DNA of 64,000 nt, from assembly GCA_018340805.1 (NCBI GenBank), contig JACMZG010001913.1, forward strand, positions 35,020,423 to 35,084,422. Direction: 5' to 3'. Position numbers and translations under genes: made by a program. The first letter of the stretch is position 1; every line of letters starts with the position of its first letter. Of this stretch, positions 12,641 to 24,361 are shown in pieces. Source of the DNA: Microvelia longipes (taxonomy: Eukaryota > Arthropoda > Insecta > Hemiptera > Veliidae). The notes beneath the pieces were generated by a model, which did no database searches, had not been told where the DNA came from, and saw nothing but the letters and a program-made list of their open reading frames with translations.

Positions 12641-13430
12641 TAAGGTATGAATGAGGCAGATGAAGCGTCTAAGTACAAACGTTAGTCTAAAAAAAAGTAG
12701 TTTGGGGTACATTGTGCCTTAATATTTTCGTTCATATATTTCTTTTTTGATAAGAATTTTGCTAAAGGCTAAGGAAGAGTTTGTTAGATTTAAGGATTTT
12801 TTTGGATATTTAATTTTTTATTTTGCAGGACTATCAAAAGGAGTATACTTTGCTGGAATTAGGAATAGGTTGATATAATAGGGAATTTTGAAGAAGTATC
12901 AAAGGGGGTTTCCAAAGCAGTCTGTGGACAGACTTTTGATGAATCAAATCGGACTCAATAAAACTGCTAATAAGACCGATGTAACTTTACTACTTATTAA
13001 ATCAAGTATCTTAAAGTAAAGTTACATTAAGAATTAAAGATACTTGATTTAGTAAGTATCTTAAAAGACAAGAGTCCACACTAAAAATGTCTCCTAACAA
13101 TTTCATGATTTTACAACCATACCATTTTACTTCAAAAATAAAGCTAAATACTTTTGGACATTGGTTGTACTTTTTTAAAAATTGTATCACGTTGAAAAAT
13201 TGAAGGGAGTGAAAAGAAAATAACAGTACGTGACTCCCCCCGGAGAGCAACCAAGTATATCGGGGATTTATTGAAACTTTTACAAATTTTCACGAACCTC
13301 AGCCTAAAATATACAAATCTTTTTCAGTTAAAAATAATTGAAAGATTCAGAGGGCTTTAGGGAAATATCCATATTGTTTTTCTCCAACCTTTTATAATTT
13401 CTCAGTTTTTTTTATGTATAATATTATTTA
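12641..13430. other. Gene-free stretch
   Basis: Nothing identifiable was seen apart from a short local duplication in which TACTTGATTTA-type words recur between about 12995 and 13065. Confidence 0.5.
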
Positions 13431-13494
13431 GTGAATTCATCATAAAAATGAGGCTTATGAAATTGTTCGGATGACCAAAGCGGAGGAATAGCAG

Positions 13495-13496
<2 letters not shown>

Positions 13497-13563
<67 letters not shown>
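13497..13563. repeat. AT dinucleotide microsatellite
   Basis: An uninterrupted TA array of about 33 units, immediately upstream of the fold-back element. The tyrosine/isoleucine repeat frames on the minus strand are artefacts of this array. Confidence 0.95.
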
Positions 13564-13567
<4 letters not shown>

Positions 13568-13596
13568 CGGATCACAAGTCTCCTCTCTTGTATATA

Positions 13597-15179
13597 CAGG
13601 GTGTACAAAAATAAAACTCCCTTCCCGAAAGGAGGTGGTACTACAGCTAATTTCCAACAAAAAACTTCATATTAACTATGGTCCGATCTCAACCGTTTTC
13701 CCACAAGGTCAAATTTCATGATTTTTTAAAACTCCTTGAATTGCATTTAGAAAATGGCATATATCTCAGAAAGTATACAACCTAGCTTCAAAATATTGAA
13801 TTTGTTGGAAAGCTGAGGAAAATTTCCTATAAGACAACATGGTTATTATATCCAAAAAGTATGTATTCAAGTGTCAAAAATAGGCATAACTCAAAATTTT
13901 TGACAAAAAATGAAAATTTTGAAACTTTTTGACGGAACATTGAAGCTTAATGACCCTCTTTGAGAACCTCTTGTTGCTAGGAAAACTACCTTGAACACTC
14001 CTCTTTAAGGTGACACCCATAATTATACCCATTTGTAGGGCTATTTTTTGAGTTAAGACTGATACAAACTCAAAAACACCCAAAATACAAGTTTTTGTAT
14101 TTCTTGTGAGTTAATCTATGGGGTCTTCATTGTCGAAAGTTTTTTAATTATATTTTTTTTAAATAAGGGATTTATAAACTATCAAAAATCCTCTGATGGA
14201 GTCTTGATTGACTGAACCTGTGTCAGTAAATCTTCTAAAAGTGGTTTGAATAGTTTTCTTTCAGGAACATTTCTATCAGGAAAACGTTCCTGATTTTCTT
14301 TGACTGCTGTGCGTCATATCATAGCAGTATATTTCTGCCGGTATGTAAACTGGCATATTAGAATAGATTGCTTAAGAATATTAATGTAAATTTCAAACTT
14401 ACAGTCCAGAAGCCTGCAACAAATGATAACTTTTCAAAACATAAACTGAGTTATACTTTAATCTTAACCAACCATATGATTGTAAACAATTTAATAGACT
14501 AATTAAACAATTACCATTTACTTTTGGACCAAGAATAAAAAAAACACAATTGATTCATAAAACACCACAACCTATCTTCAGGAGGGATTTTTGATAGTTT
14601 ATAAATCCCTTTTTTAAAAAATATAATTAAAAAACTTTCGACAATGAAGACCCCATAGATTAACTCACAAGAAATACAAAAAACTTGTATTTTTGGGTGT
14701 TTTTTGAGTTTGTATCAGTCTTAACTCAAAAAATAGCCCTACAAATAGGTAAAATTATGGGTGTCACCTTAAAGAGGAGTGTTCGAGGTAGTTTTCCTAG
14801 CAACAAGAGGTTCTCAAAGTGGGTCATTAAGCTTCAATGTTCCGTCAAAAAGTTTCAAAATTTTCATTTTTTGTCAAAAATGTTGAGTTATGCCTATTTT
14901 TGACACTTGAATACATACTTTTTGGATATAACAACCATGTTGTCTTATAGGAAATTTCCTCAGCTTTCCAACAAATTCAATATTTTGAAGCTAGGTTGTA
15001 TACTTTCTGAGATATATGCCATTTTCTGAATGCAATTCAAGGAGTTTTAAAAAATCATGAAATTTGACCTTGTGGGAAAACGGTTGAGAATCGGACCATA
15101 GTTAATATAAAGTTTTTTGTTGGAAATTAGCTGTAGTACCACCTCCTTTCGGGAAGGGAGTTTTATTTTGTACACCCTG
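13597..15179. mobile_element. 1.58 kb fold-back element, TIR CAGGGTGTACAAAA
   Basis: The arms are 13597-14192 and 14585-15179. They are near-perfect inverted copies of about 595 bp around a spacer of 392 bp. The ends are CAGGGTGTACAAAA and TTTTGTACACCCTG, flanked by TA. Each arm holds a mirror-image open frame (13874-14083 minus, 14685-14903 plus). These exist only because the arms are copies of each other, and they show no transposase motif. The TA target and CAGGG-type ends suggest a nonautonomous Tc1/mariner-like element, which is an inference. Confidence 0.85.
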
Positions 15180-18100
15180 TATTTAGATCCATTAGGCATA
15201 AATAACTTGGGGTAATTTATGAAATGAGAACTTCTTTTTGTTGGTGTAGTTAACTTTTGGTGTCCCTTACAACACCGAATTTTGGGAAAAAATAAATAGA
15301 AGTAAATTGAAAGGAATACTTTTGTTTGGCTTTTTTGGGTTCTAGAGATGAATAAAAGACATTTTGCCTCCTGAATATTTTTGTCATAGACCACTATATT
15401 TTGTCTTAGACCATTATATTTAAGCATGAATCAGTGCTCAAATTGAATTAGAAATAGTTAGACATTAGTATTTTTTTGGCTTGAGGACACTTTTTGGCTT
15501 ATTCAGGATTAGGATTACCATTCTCTTAAAATTTGGCATTATTAGTGCCTATAAATATCCTAAAGCGAGAGCAAGTCAATTGATTTAAGTTCTTAAGCCA
15601 AAAATAGGCATTTTTAATCATGGAAGATTCTTTCTAATTTCAATACTTAAGCTTTAAAATGTCCGATTTTCACATTATATGCACTTATTTCCACCAAAAT
15701 ATCGATTTTATTAGATAAAAATATGCACGGGACAAAACTATGACTTTCAGGTCAGTATAAAGAATAAGTTTGCACACATGACGTCCGGGTTGCTACAGTT
15801 TTCTGATTGGTGGCGCAGGACTAGCCTGAGCAGTGAGCCTAATTAGAATCTGGTGATGCTAGAGGAACTGATGGGAATAGTGAAATTGGTTAAGCAATAA
15901 AGGGTCAAGTAAGACTAATGTGATCAAAGGAGATATAGTAAGATTTGATAAATTAAGCACCTCGTGAACTAGTAGTCGACGCTAGCCAGAGCAGTTAGCC
16001 TAGCCAGAGTCTAGTTGGTCTAGAAAACCCAAGGATCTTGAATAACGAGAATGACGCATTAATGAACTTTTCTGATCCCAAGGAAGTTGTACGAGATAGA
16101 GAAATCGTGCCCGTGGTTATAATGAAAAAACGGCGCGCAAACGCAGGATGTTAGAGGGTTCGAGTTTGCTTCTCAACTTTCTTCTGTGCTTCTCGTGGTT
16201 GTTACATTTGTGGTGCTTGTTAAGTCTTTGTACTTATTTAATTTTAAATTTTGAACTATACTTTGCCGCTTCATTGGGTGATAATTTAAGTGCGTTTTGT
16301 TATAACCTTGTCAAGCAATAAACAATAAGAAACCATTGAGAGGTAAGTTTGCCTCTAAAATTTGATACATGCACTGTTATAAGAATTGTAAGCATGCGCA
16401 GTTAGTTTTTGACATGTGTTTCAAGTTGAATTCTCTCTATTTTTTGGTTTTTGATGGGGTCACTTTTTTGTATGGCAAATCGACTTAGTGAGTCATCCCC
16501 TTTATTCAAGATACTTGAGATAAACTAGGCACTCTGTGAACTATTCGCTGGCACTAGCCAGAGCGGTAAGTTTGGATATAGTCTAGTTGGGCTAGATGAA
16601 CTGGACACACTGCGAACTAGTTATGTGCGCTGCCATGTACGGAGAGTATGCTTCCTAGATGATTGGATGTGTACAAACAGTGGGGTGGATTGAGTTGAGT
16701 AAGAGGAAAACGTTAATAAGACCCTACAGGTTTAAGCGAAAAAAAGCTTAACATTTTAGCTATAATACCTAAGCACATATCTGTTACACGCGTTACGCCC
16801 TATTTACTAACTGCATCTTTTATACAACAAGACTAATAGATTTTTTTTTAATAAAATATATCTATTTTTTAAACGCTACTTGACAAAATATCGATAATTT
16901 TAGCAATATAAGTGTTTTTACACGGAATGTTACTTTCAATTTTCTACAAGAAATAGAGCTAATCAAGAAAGCGAGTCTTGACAATTATTTGCAATTATCT
17001 CTCGTAACATCTTTTAATAAACTAAAAGCCTAATGTGCTAAACCAGTGACTTTTAGCTTCGCTATTTTCAATATAAAGAGAAAGCATTGTAAAAGGAAAA
17101 ATAAAACGCATGTATATATATATATATATATATACCCCTGCTGCTCTCCTTATACATTTTCCATCTGGAAATTTATGAAAATGAAACACTGATTCGCTAA
17201 TATAACAATGATATATATTATGAAGTTCAAGGTCTTCGAATGGTGACCGCGGCAATGCAAATGATGGTTCCATCTATCAATCTAGGAGGCATCTTCAGGG
17301 ATGTAGGACATAACATCATGTCAGTAACACTACATAGCTAGAATAAGAGAGACATACGAGTACCTACAGAACTCGGTTTAGTTTTGTACAGTGTTGTGTC
17401 TCATTTTCGTTGTGACAACAATGTTCTACATCTCTGAAAAAGTTTCCCACGTTGGAAGCTATCGAAGAATCCATCACCGGATCCTAAATATTCATGACAA
17501 TAACCACGGAAGCCTACGCTGTTTAATATCGTAAAAATTAGTTTCCTTCGTCTTGGTAATTACTTTTCCACGTATATACAATAGGTATATTGGAAAAAGT
17601 ATTGTGTTTTCAAGCGTAGTTTGTACAAAGTTATCGGTCTCAATGCGTTATTATCGTATCTTCCAGTATATTTATGCTAGAGAGTTGAAATCGGTACAAA
17701 AACCAATCTTTAGATCTAATAAATATTAGATGTGCAAGTCGAACAAATACTAGTATTTGTTTGCATCTTAAGCCTTTCCAATAAAATTTGTTCATTCCAA
17801 AGCAATTAAATACATTTTTACAGACAAGTTGCATAATCTCCTAACACTTCGTAAAAAAGGCTTTTAAAACTTAAAATAATTTGTTAAATTGTTATTAATG
17901 GGGAAAAAATAAAGTAAAAGTCCAGCCGTAAAATAAATTAATAATATTCGCTTCACTCCAGACAAACACAAGAAAAGTGATATCACAAAAACATCTATTA
18001 ATATATTATCGATTATGCATAAACTATTAATGTGTTTGCACTTATTGTATATTTTTATTTTTGTTTGAAATATGTTAAAATAATTTTATTAATAAACATA

Positions 18101-18478
18101 TATAATTTTGAAGGAAGCTAAATTTGGTCAGAGTTGTAGGAGTGTCATGAACTAGCGGTCAGTAGGAACCCGAAAAGGGTTCGGTTTCTTAAAGTATCCA
18201 GTGAAAGTTCTTCTCGGTCAAGTTGGGTGTTACTTTGTAAGGCTTGGTCATCTAATACCACTTACTTAGAAACAAATGTAGACAGTATATATGTCAATCT
18301 ATATCTCAAAAATTTCTAAAGAAGGTACTGATATTATTCTAAGTTTAAATAGCTTCATTATTATGATTGCTTTAAATTTGCAATTAAAGTTATTAATATA
18401 AAAGAAATATTTAAGCGTTTGATTTTTATTAGTTTAATGTAAAACAATAAAGGAGGACAATTTTTGCCACCTTTCTCT
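15180..18478. other. Gene-free region with degenerate long repeats
   Basis: Three diverged direct repeats of a segment with the words CTAGCCAGAGC and GTCTAGTTGG occur at about 15823-15890, 15985-16035 and 16553-16605. A segment at 16655-16760 (GTACAAACAGTGGGGTGGAT) recurs at 47990-48095, so it belongs to a dispersed repeat. An AT array lies at 17111-17134. No gene was recognised. Confidence 0.5.
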
Positions 18479-18541
18479 CTGCCAACTTAACTGGTATCCT
18501 GTGATGGACCCACACGCAAACATATTTACATCAATAGATTT

Positions 18542-19101
18542 TTGAAATCTCGCATACAATTCTTAATTTGGAGTCAATTCGGATTCAGAGAAGGTTTATC
18601 TATTCAGAATCCAAATAATGTTTTGTTAAGTTTCATTTATGAGGCGTTTGAATCTATGGAAGGTGTCATTAAATTATCCTGCGACCTATTAAATGCATTT
18701 GATTGTGTTGGTCATGATATTAAACTGCAAACGCTTTATCATTACGGAATGAGGAAAGCCCCTCTAGCTCTTATCGACTCGTACCTCAAGTCTAGAACAT
18801 AGATCAATTTAAAGGAGAGACAAGCGCTTCTGTGCTTTCTAAGCATGGCGTGCATCAGAGGTCTTTTTTTTGGACCTCTGCTGTTTTTAATTTACACTAA
18901 TGATCTCCCTGATTATATAGCCTTTAGTCTAAGATTTGCAGATGATACTACATATGCAGTTAATTGTAAAAAGCGCGATGAAATAGTTGACAAAATAGAT
19001 GATCTTTTATACGTGATTAACTGGTTTGTAGTAAATAACTTAACTTTAAATCAGTTAAAAATTCTGGTGCACAGGTCCGTCATTCGAGCAAACTTTCTTT
19101 A
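18542..19101 (+). pseudogene. Non-LTR retrotransposon (LINE) reverse transcriptase fragment
   Basis: The conceptual protein shows reverse-transcriptase blocks in order: a QFGFREG block, then LNAFDCVGHDI (the usual D.KAFD.V.H block), then IDSYLKSRT, then GPLLFLIYTNDLP, and the catalytic-site block FADDTTYAV. The D-D-D arrangement of this RT family is recognisable. One in-frame TAG at 18800-18802 interrupts it, and the conserved PQGS block before GPLLF is degraded. Only the palm region is present; the endonuclease, 5' end and 3' end are missing. The 3' side is cut off by the TIR element starting at 19102. It resembles jockey/CR1-type LINEs, but the clade cannot be fixed. Confidence 0.8.
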
Positions 19102-19409
19102 AAATGCGCGCTATATTGTTTATCAATCTAACTTTTGCTTAATTAACCTGAGCAGTAGCGTCACAGCTTGTTATTTAATTTTTCGTTTTTCAAAAAAAAT
19201 GCGCATATTTATCCCATTAGATTATATACTACACAGCAAGGCATTATTTGAACTCATTCGAAGCTCAGCTTATGCTACTTTTTTGCGCATTATCTTCGGA
19301 AAATTCGGGAAAATTAAATAACAAGTTGTGGAGCTACTGCACAGGTATATTAAATATACATTTAAAAATTAAGCAAAAATTGGATTAATAAACAATAAAG
19401 CACGCATTT
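19102..19409. mobile_element. Small TIR element (MITE), TIR AAATGCGYGCT
   Basis: The left end AAATGCGCGCTATATTGTTT and right end AAACAATAAAGCACGCATTT are inverted repeats. The similarity extends about 85 bp inward through TTGCTTAATT and the GCAGTAGC / GGAGCTACTGC segment. It is noncoding, 308 bp, and abuts or interrupts the LINE fragment at 18542-19101. The target duplication was not resolved. Confidence 0.7.
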
Positions 19410-20209
19410 CATAAATCGAATGCGGGAAAAATTTACCCGGCTTGCGGACCTCCGCGCAAGCCGCGTATTATAAACTTAAATTCTCTAAAAAAATTATAAA
19501 GAATTAGAGCCGAAACAAAAAATCGAACACAGGAACGCTAGTATTAAGAAGTCTAATCGACTCCGGATCGGTTTGGATTGAATTCTTCCCTATTAGTACA
19601 GTTAGTAGAGGCTACTAATTAAAATATTAAAAATAAAATAATCTAATAAACCTAGCGAATATGAGAGGCAAAGTTAAGAGATACTCTATACCTGATTTTT
19701 CATTAATGATTATTGGCCGTAGCTACCTTAATGTCATGGCACGACACATTTGTCAATACTGTGTCATGTCATTTCAACAGAACTTTAACGTAGTTTAAAC
19801 TTTTCGATTGGAAAAAATAAATAAATCTTCAAATTAATAAATCATGCAAAAATATGGGACAAGGATCCTCAAGACAGACGAATTACCTTTGGAAAAATTG
19901 TTTTCTCTCTCAGCGATACATTTCTCTTTCGAGTTGTCTGTTCATGATGCAGAGCAACGTTGTTCAAACTTTGGGTCGCGAATATTGAATGGTCAATATT
20001 TATGGCCGCGGATCAAATGACACAAGTAAATGTAACATAATACTGAACATAATAAGACCAAGAATGAACATAATAATGTAGCCTAATAATTTAATAAATC
20101 CATTTAAAATCACCTCTGTACAACATATATACAAAGAAACACATTTTATTAGTCTCCATTATTATTAGAAATATTTGATTACTAATAATTACTAAACACC
20201 TAATAGACC
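19410..20209. other. Gene-free stretch
   Basis: A short GC-rich hairpin-like segment (CTTGCGGACCTCCGCGCAAG) lies at about 19440-19460. No gene or clear repeat was identified in the rest. Confidence 0.5.
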
Positions 20210-20714
20210 AAGATATAAGCCGAATAATACATAACGAACCAAAATATTTTACTAAATTTACCAAAAAACACAATATGATTTCTAATTTCGCTTTGTTTCT
20301 CTTCTTGAAAATCGTCATACACAAAATAAGTTGCATTTCTTTTATTGATTTCACCCACGTGCCTTTTCTTAAAGATAAACGTCGCAAAAATTAAACCGGG
20401 GAAAATCAAACTAAGAAAAATGAACAACGTTAGTAAACTGTAAGTAATGTCAAATTTTAATGATTTTATTATTGTTACCAGTAAACATAGCAGGTAGATA
20501 AAAGAAAATATATTTGATACAATAGCTATGACAACGTATTTTAATCTGCGTTTTCGCCTGAAATCCCATACAAAACAGCTAAAATAAGATAAATAGCCGT
20601 TAGCTAAGTCCCACGTCTTAGCGAAATCTTCGTCCCTGTCTAATTCACTGACGTAATCCACAAATAATTTGATATGTAATTAAATATATTCAGTTTTGAA
20701 GTACATTTGACCAT
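20210..20714 (-). pseudogene. Inverted, truncated copy of odorant receptor exon 1
   Basis: This is nearly identical on the opposite strand to the first 500 bp of the receptor exon that starts at 22355. It carries the same start codon (20714) and the same DYVSELDRDEDFAKTWDL segment. A two-base insertion after the YISNYL codons near 20660 breaks the frame, and further small insertions alter the end (GKFSKIFWF against GKLVIFWF). Similarity stops abruptly at 20210, inside the exon, so the last 400 bp of exon 1 and all later exons are absent. It cannot make a receptor. It arose by inverted duplication of genomic DNA, since the upstream noncoding flank is copied too. Confidence 0.85.
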
Positions 20715-20876
20715 TTTTTTGTATTGATAAAAAAATTTTAATTTAAAGGGTATTTATATTAATACATGAAGTATTTAATATTATTTATATTTTATTGATT
20801 TAACAAAATTAATAATAATTTTTTTAAGTATCTCCGTTAAGTTATATTACGATTTATTTATTTATAAGTATATTAT
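20210..20876 (-). repeat. Left arm of a 665-bp inverted repeat around the odorant receptor 5' end
   Basis: Pairs with 22192-22854. The arms share the receptor coding start and about 160 bp of upstream sequence, including the AAATAAATCGTAATATAACT segment. Differences are mostly one- or two-base indels. The spacer is 1315 bp. Confidence 0.9.
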
Positions 20877-20942
20877 CGGATGGGTGTCCCAGCCAGAACC
20901 TTTGACCCCTAAAGTGCGTTCTGCCTGGGACACCCATCCGAT
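20875..20942. repeat. Perfect-ended hairpin at the edge of the inverted repeat
   Basis: ATCGGATGGGTGTCCCAG and CTGGGACACCCATCCGAT are exact inverted repeats. The pairing continues through CCAGAAC / GTTCTG after one bulge, and the loop is about 18 bases. It sits exactly where similarity between the two receptor arms ends, so it may mark the breakpoint or be a tiny inserted element. Confidence 0.8.
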
Positions 20943-21429
20943 ACGAGTCGGCAGAATTGCAGATCCTTGTTCAGGAAGGTATTTACAAAAAATTGAGACC
21001 GGTTCCAGCCATTACACTTTTTATTAACAAAACACCCCTGGGCTCTTGGACTATAATGGGACGTTTACAAATACCATTTGAAACAATATAAATGACTATA
21101 TTTCCCTATTATACACAAAACATATTCATGTCTATACAGAACATGAACGATAATGCCTAGTAATATTATCAAAAGAAAAAGATTAAAAAATTAGCAGTAC
21201 CTACACAGTATAAGAAATTAAAAGTATACAGATAATATTAACAATATAAATACAAGAAACTTACAGTTTGTAATTGCATGTTAAGAAAACTAACACGGTC
21301 AAAATAATTGAACGGGGACATGTTTAATGGCAATCCTACTAACAAAATAAGTAAAACCTGAACTAAATTAATTGAAAATAGTATGACAAAAATGTGAACT
21401 TGCTTCCACATTTACACCTACACACACAC

Positions 21430-21434
<5 letters not shown>

Positions 21435-21504
<70 letters not shown>
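21435..21504. repeat. AT microsatellite flanked by CA/GT words
   Basis: A TA array with one phase break, bordered by ACACACACACA on the left and TGTGTGTGTG on the right. The whole block is therefore a palindrome able to form a cruciform. It lies in the spacer of the receptor inverted repeat. Confidence 0.9.
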
Positions 21505-21506
<2 letters not shown>

Positions 21507-21819
21507 GTGTGTGTGTGCATGAATATGCATATTCAACTAATGCTGATCTAACTCATTAGATATTTTTGTACCGGGGTAATTCGCTAAAAGGAACTTATTT
21601 TTATACATTAAATGATTTTATTTCATTTCACAATAAACTGAGATATTTTTAAAACAATATCCCTTGGAATTACTTAATTTTTTAATTGGACATTAATATT
21701 TAAAGCTGACAAAACCAACAATTTCGTGTTCAACACTTACCAGGGAATCATGTTTAAAATGAAAACTTTTACTTTATTTCATTTTTCACTTTTACTTATA
21801 TTTTTTAAGAACTAATATA

Positions 21820-22190
21820 AACTTCAAGGTCTAAATTTTGAATTTTCCTTTCAAGTACTCATAATTAAATTTTATGGTGTAAATAAATTTAAACTTTATC
21901 TTTAAAGTAATTATAATATAACCTTAAGGTCTAACTTGTCATACATGTTCCTTTCAAGAATTAATAATTAAACTTTATAGTGTAAATATACTTAAACTTT
22001 ATCTTTAAAGTAATTATAATATAACCTTAAGGTCTAACTTGTCACACATGTTCCTTTCAAGAATTAATAATTAAACTTTATAGTGTAAATATACTTAAAC
22101 TTTATCTTTAAAGTAATTATAATATAAACCTTAAGGTCTAAATTGTCATACATATTCCTTTTAACTACTCATATTTCAACTTTCAATAGA
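21820..22190. repeat. Tandem repeat, period about 106 bp
   Basis: The word CCTTAAGGTCTAACTTGTCA and its surroundings recur about every 106 bp, giving roughly three and a half copies, the outer ones diverged. The array ends directly at the right arm of the receptor inverted repeat. Confidence 0.8.
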
Positions 22191-22191
22191 C

Positions 22192-22854
22192 ATAATATAC
22201 TTATAAATAAATAAATCGTAATATAACTTAACGGAGATACTTAAAAAAAAGTATTATTAATTTTGTTAAATCAATAAAATATAAATAATATTAAATACTT
22301 CATGTATTAATATAAATACCCTTTAAATTAAAAAATTTTTATCAATACAAAAAAATGGTCAAATGTACTTCAAAACTGAATATATTTAATTACATATCAA
22401 ATTATTTGGATTACGTCAGTGAATTAGACAGGGACGAAGATTTCGCTAAGACGTGGGACTTAGCTAACGGCTATTTATCTTATTTTAGCTGTTTTGTGTG
22501 GGATTTCAGGCGAAAACGCAGATTAAAATACGTTGTCATAGCTATTGTATCAAATATCTTTTCTTTTATCTACCTGCTATGTTTACTGGTAACAATAATA
22601 AAATCATTAAAATTTGACATTACTTACAGTTTACTAACGTTGTTCATTTTTCTTAGTTTGATTTTCCCCGGTTTAATTTTTGCGACGTTTATCTTTAAGA
22701 AAAGGCACGTGGGTGAAATCAATAAAAGAAATGCAACTTATTTTGTGTATGACGATTTTCAAGAAGAGAAACAAAGCGAAATTAGAAATCATATTGTGTT
22801 TTTTGGTAAATTAGTAATATTTTGGTTCGTTATGTATTATTCGGCTTATATCTT
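22192..22854 (+). repeat. Right arm of the odorant receptor inverted repeat
   Basis: Mirror partner of 20210-20876. It contains the receptor promoter-proximal region, the start codon at 22355 and the first 500 bp of exon 1. Confidence 0.9.
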
Positions 22855-23280
22855 CGTATCCGGGTTGAGTTTTTACAATAATTTCCAACGTGATTCAGAC
22901 GATCTTCCGGACTGGTACAATAAATATTTACCAATGTGTCTATGGTTTCCGATTGATACTAAAAATCAGTTTAATTACGTTATAATTTCTGTTTTTGAAA
23001 TTTCGACTTTGATAATGTGTTGCCAAAGTGTATACGGCAGTATGATCTGTATAGTGCACCCTGTATTCTATTTTATACTAGAGTTAAAAGTTTTAACACT
23101 TGCTATTAAAAATCAACACGAACGCTCGATGGTCGTTTACAAACGGATGATGCAGTCCAAGGGACTTTGTTTGGATACGGACACAGAGTTTGATGATATA
23201 TACATAGATGATGATACTTATAACATTATATATAATAAGTGCTTTAGAAAAGTAGTGAAACATCATCAGCAAATAGTGGA
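22355..23280 (+). CDS. Odorant receptor (7tm_6 family), exon 1
   Basis: Seen: a 926-base open exon starting at ATG 22355 (context AAAAAAATGG) and ending at a canonical donor GTAAGT, with two bases of a codon left over. It encodes 308 residues with several hydrophobic segments (about 65-85, 95-115, 150-170, 210-235 and 240-260). It ends FRKVVKHHQQIV, the loop typical of insect odorant receptors just before the conserved C-terminal helices. Known for the family: these seven-helix proteins form ligand-gated cation channels with Orco in the dendrites of olfactory neurons, with the N-terminus inside the cell. Inferred: this is a divergent, ligand-specific receptor rather than Orco. A gustatory receptor is less likely. 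Exons 2 and 3 follow in matching phase. A frame-broken inverted partial copy lies at 20210-20714. Confidence 0.85.
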
Positions 23281-24261
23281 GTAAGTTTATTTTGATTAGA
23301 TTTCTTCCACCTAAACAGAAAAGAGCTCATACAGCACACATCCATCCTTAAAAAAACTTTTAGACCCGTATTCAAATACATTTTCCTTACCTAAACCTAA
23401 CATTTTTCTGAAGGAGCCCTTAAGGAAAATGTTAGGTTTACAGTTTAGGTAAGGAAAATGTTAGTTCTCCTTAAGGAATACTTAATGGTTCCTTAATGAG
23501 CCTTTAAGGAAAATGATACGTTTAGGTAAAGAAAAAGTCCCTGATAACGGGTTTAAGACTTTAAAAAAAAAATGTTAAGACAGTGCCTACGTGGACGACT
23601 TGACACGCTGAACATATGTTAGTCAGAACCTCGACGGACAAATTATAAAAGAAGTAGAGACAGTACTTAAGTACTGCAGACAAAGCTCAGTTAGTGCCTG
23701 CATAAAGTGTAGACAAAGTACAGTTAGAACCAACATTACTGCGTGAACAATCAAAGTAAGCACAGTAGCTGCCTTTAGTGCAACAACAAAGTTCAGTCAT
23801 TACGTCTCTGCTTCAAAAAAATAGTGAGGAAAACTGTCAGAATGTGCGTACATTTCCGAAAAAGTATAGTTAATACCTATTACATTATTGCTTCCCCTGA
23901 CGAAATACGGACAGTAGCTAAACAAAGTAAACACAGTCCCTGTTTTTCCTGCAGACAAAGTTCCTGGTACAAAGTAAGTACCATCGTTCCTTCCTCTACA
24001 AACAAATTAATGAAGAAGTACTTACAGGACATGCGTAAATTTTTGACAAAATTTAGTCAGGATCTAATATACTAATGCCTCGCCTGATGAAATAAGGTAG
24101 GACAGTACGAGGAAGTCAAGATGAAGAAAGTCAAAATCAATACGGGCAGTCAAACCAGGAAAGGAGTATTTTTATTAAATCGTGTCAACAGTATTTTATT
24201 ATCATATTATTATCATATAATATGAAATATTGATCTCGTATTTATCTTATTGATCTTGCAG
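23281..24261 (+). other. Odorant receptor intron 1 with a TIR element and degenerate repeats
   Basis: Holds a small palindromic element at 23350-23570 and, at about 23650-23980, a degenerate array of the words GCAGACAAAGTTCAGT and AGTACAGTTAG with a period near 45-50 bp. The plus-strand frame at 23824-24075 lies in this array and is not convincing as a gene. Confidence 0.6.
23350..23570. mobile_element. Palindromic MITE-like element
   Basis: The ends AAACTTTTAGACCCGTATTC and GATAACGGGTTTAAGACTTT are imperfect inverted repeats. The interior consists of alternating ATTTTCCTTACCTAAACC and its complement, so it folds on itself more than once. It is noncoding and the target duplication is not resolved. 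Confidence 0.6.
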
Positions 24262-24361
24262 ACTAATGCAGTATTTTAATCTATCTTATGGCGACTATGT
24301 ATTTCTTCTCATCTACATAATGGGTTCAGTGATAGCCCTTTCAATGGTACAGTTTCTAGAC
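24262..24361 (+). CDS. Odorant receptor, exon 2
   Basis: A 100-base exon between acceptor TTGCAG and donor GTAAGT. Its first base completes the split Glu codon of exon 1, and 33 open codons follow. The peptide contains YFNLSYGDYVFLLIYIMGS and then a hydrophobic stretch ending MVQFLD, fitting the sixth transmembrane region of 7tm_6 receptors. The phase match on both sides supports the join. Intron 2 (24362-26479) contains a LINE fragment and a PIF/Harbinger-like MITE. Confidence 0.8.

Noticed and set aside
13402..13660. Two minus-strand frames rich in Tyr-Ile repeats
   Set aside because: They are translations of the AT microsatellite at 13497-13563.
14685..14903. Plus-strand frame similar to the minus-strand frame at 13874-14083
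   Set aside because: The similarity comes from the inverted arms of the fold-back element. There is no transposase motif and no sign of coding constraint.
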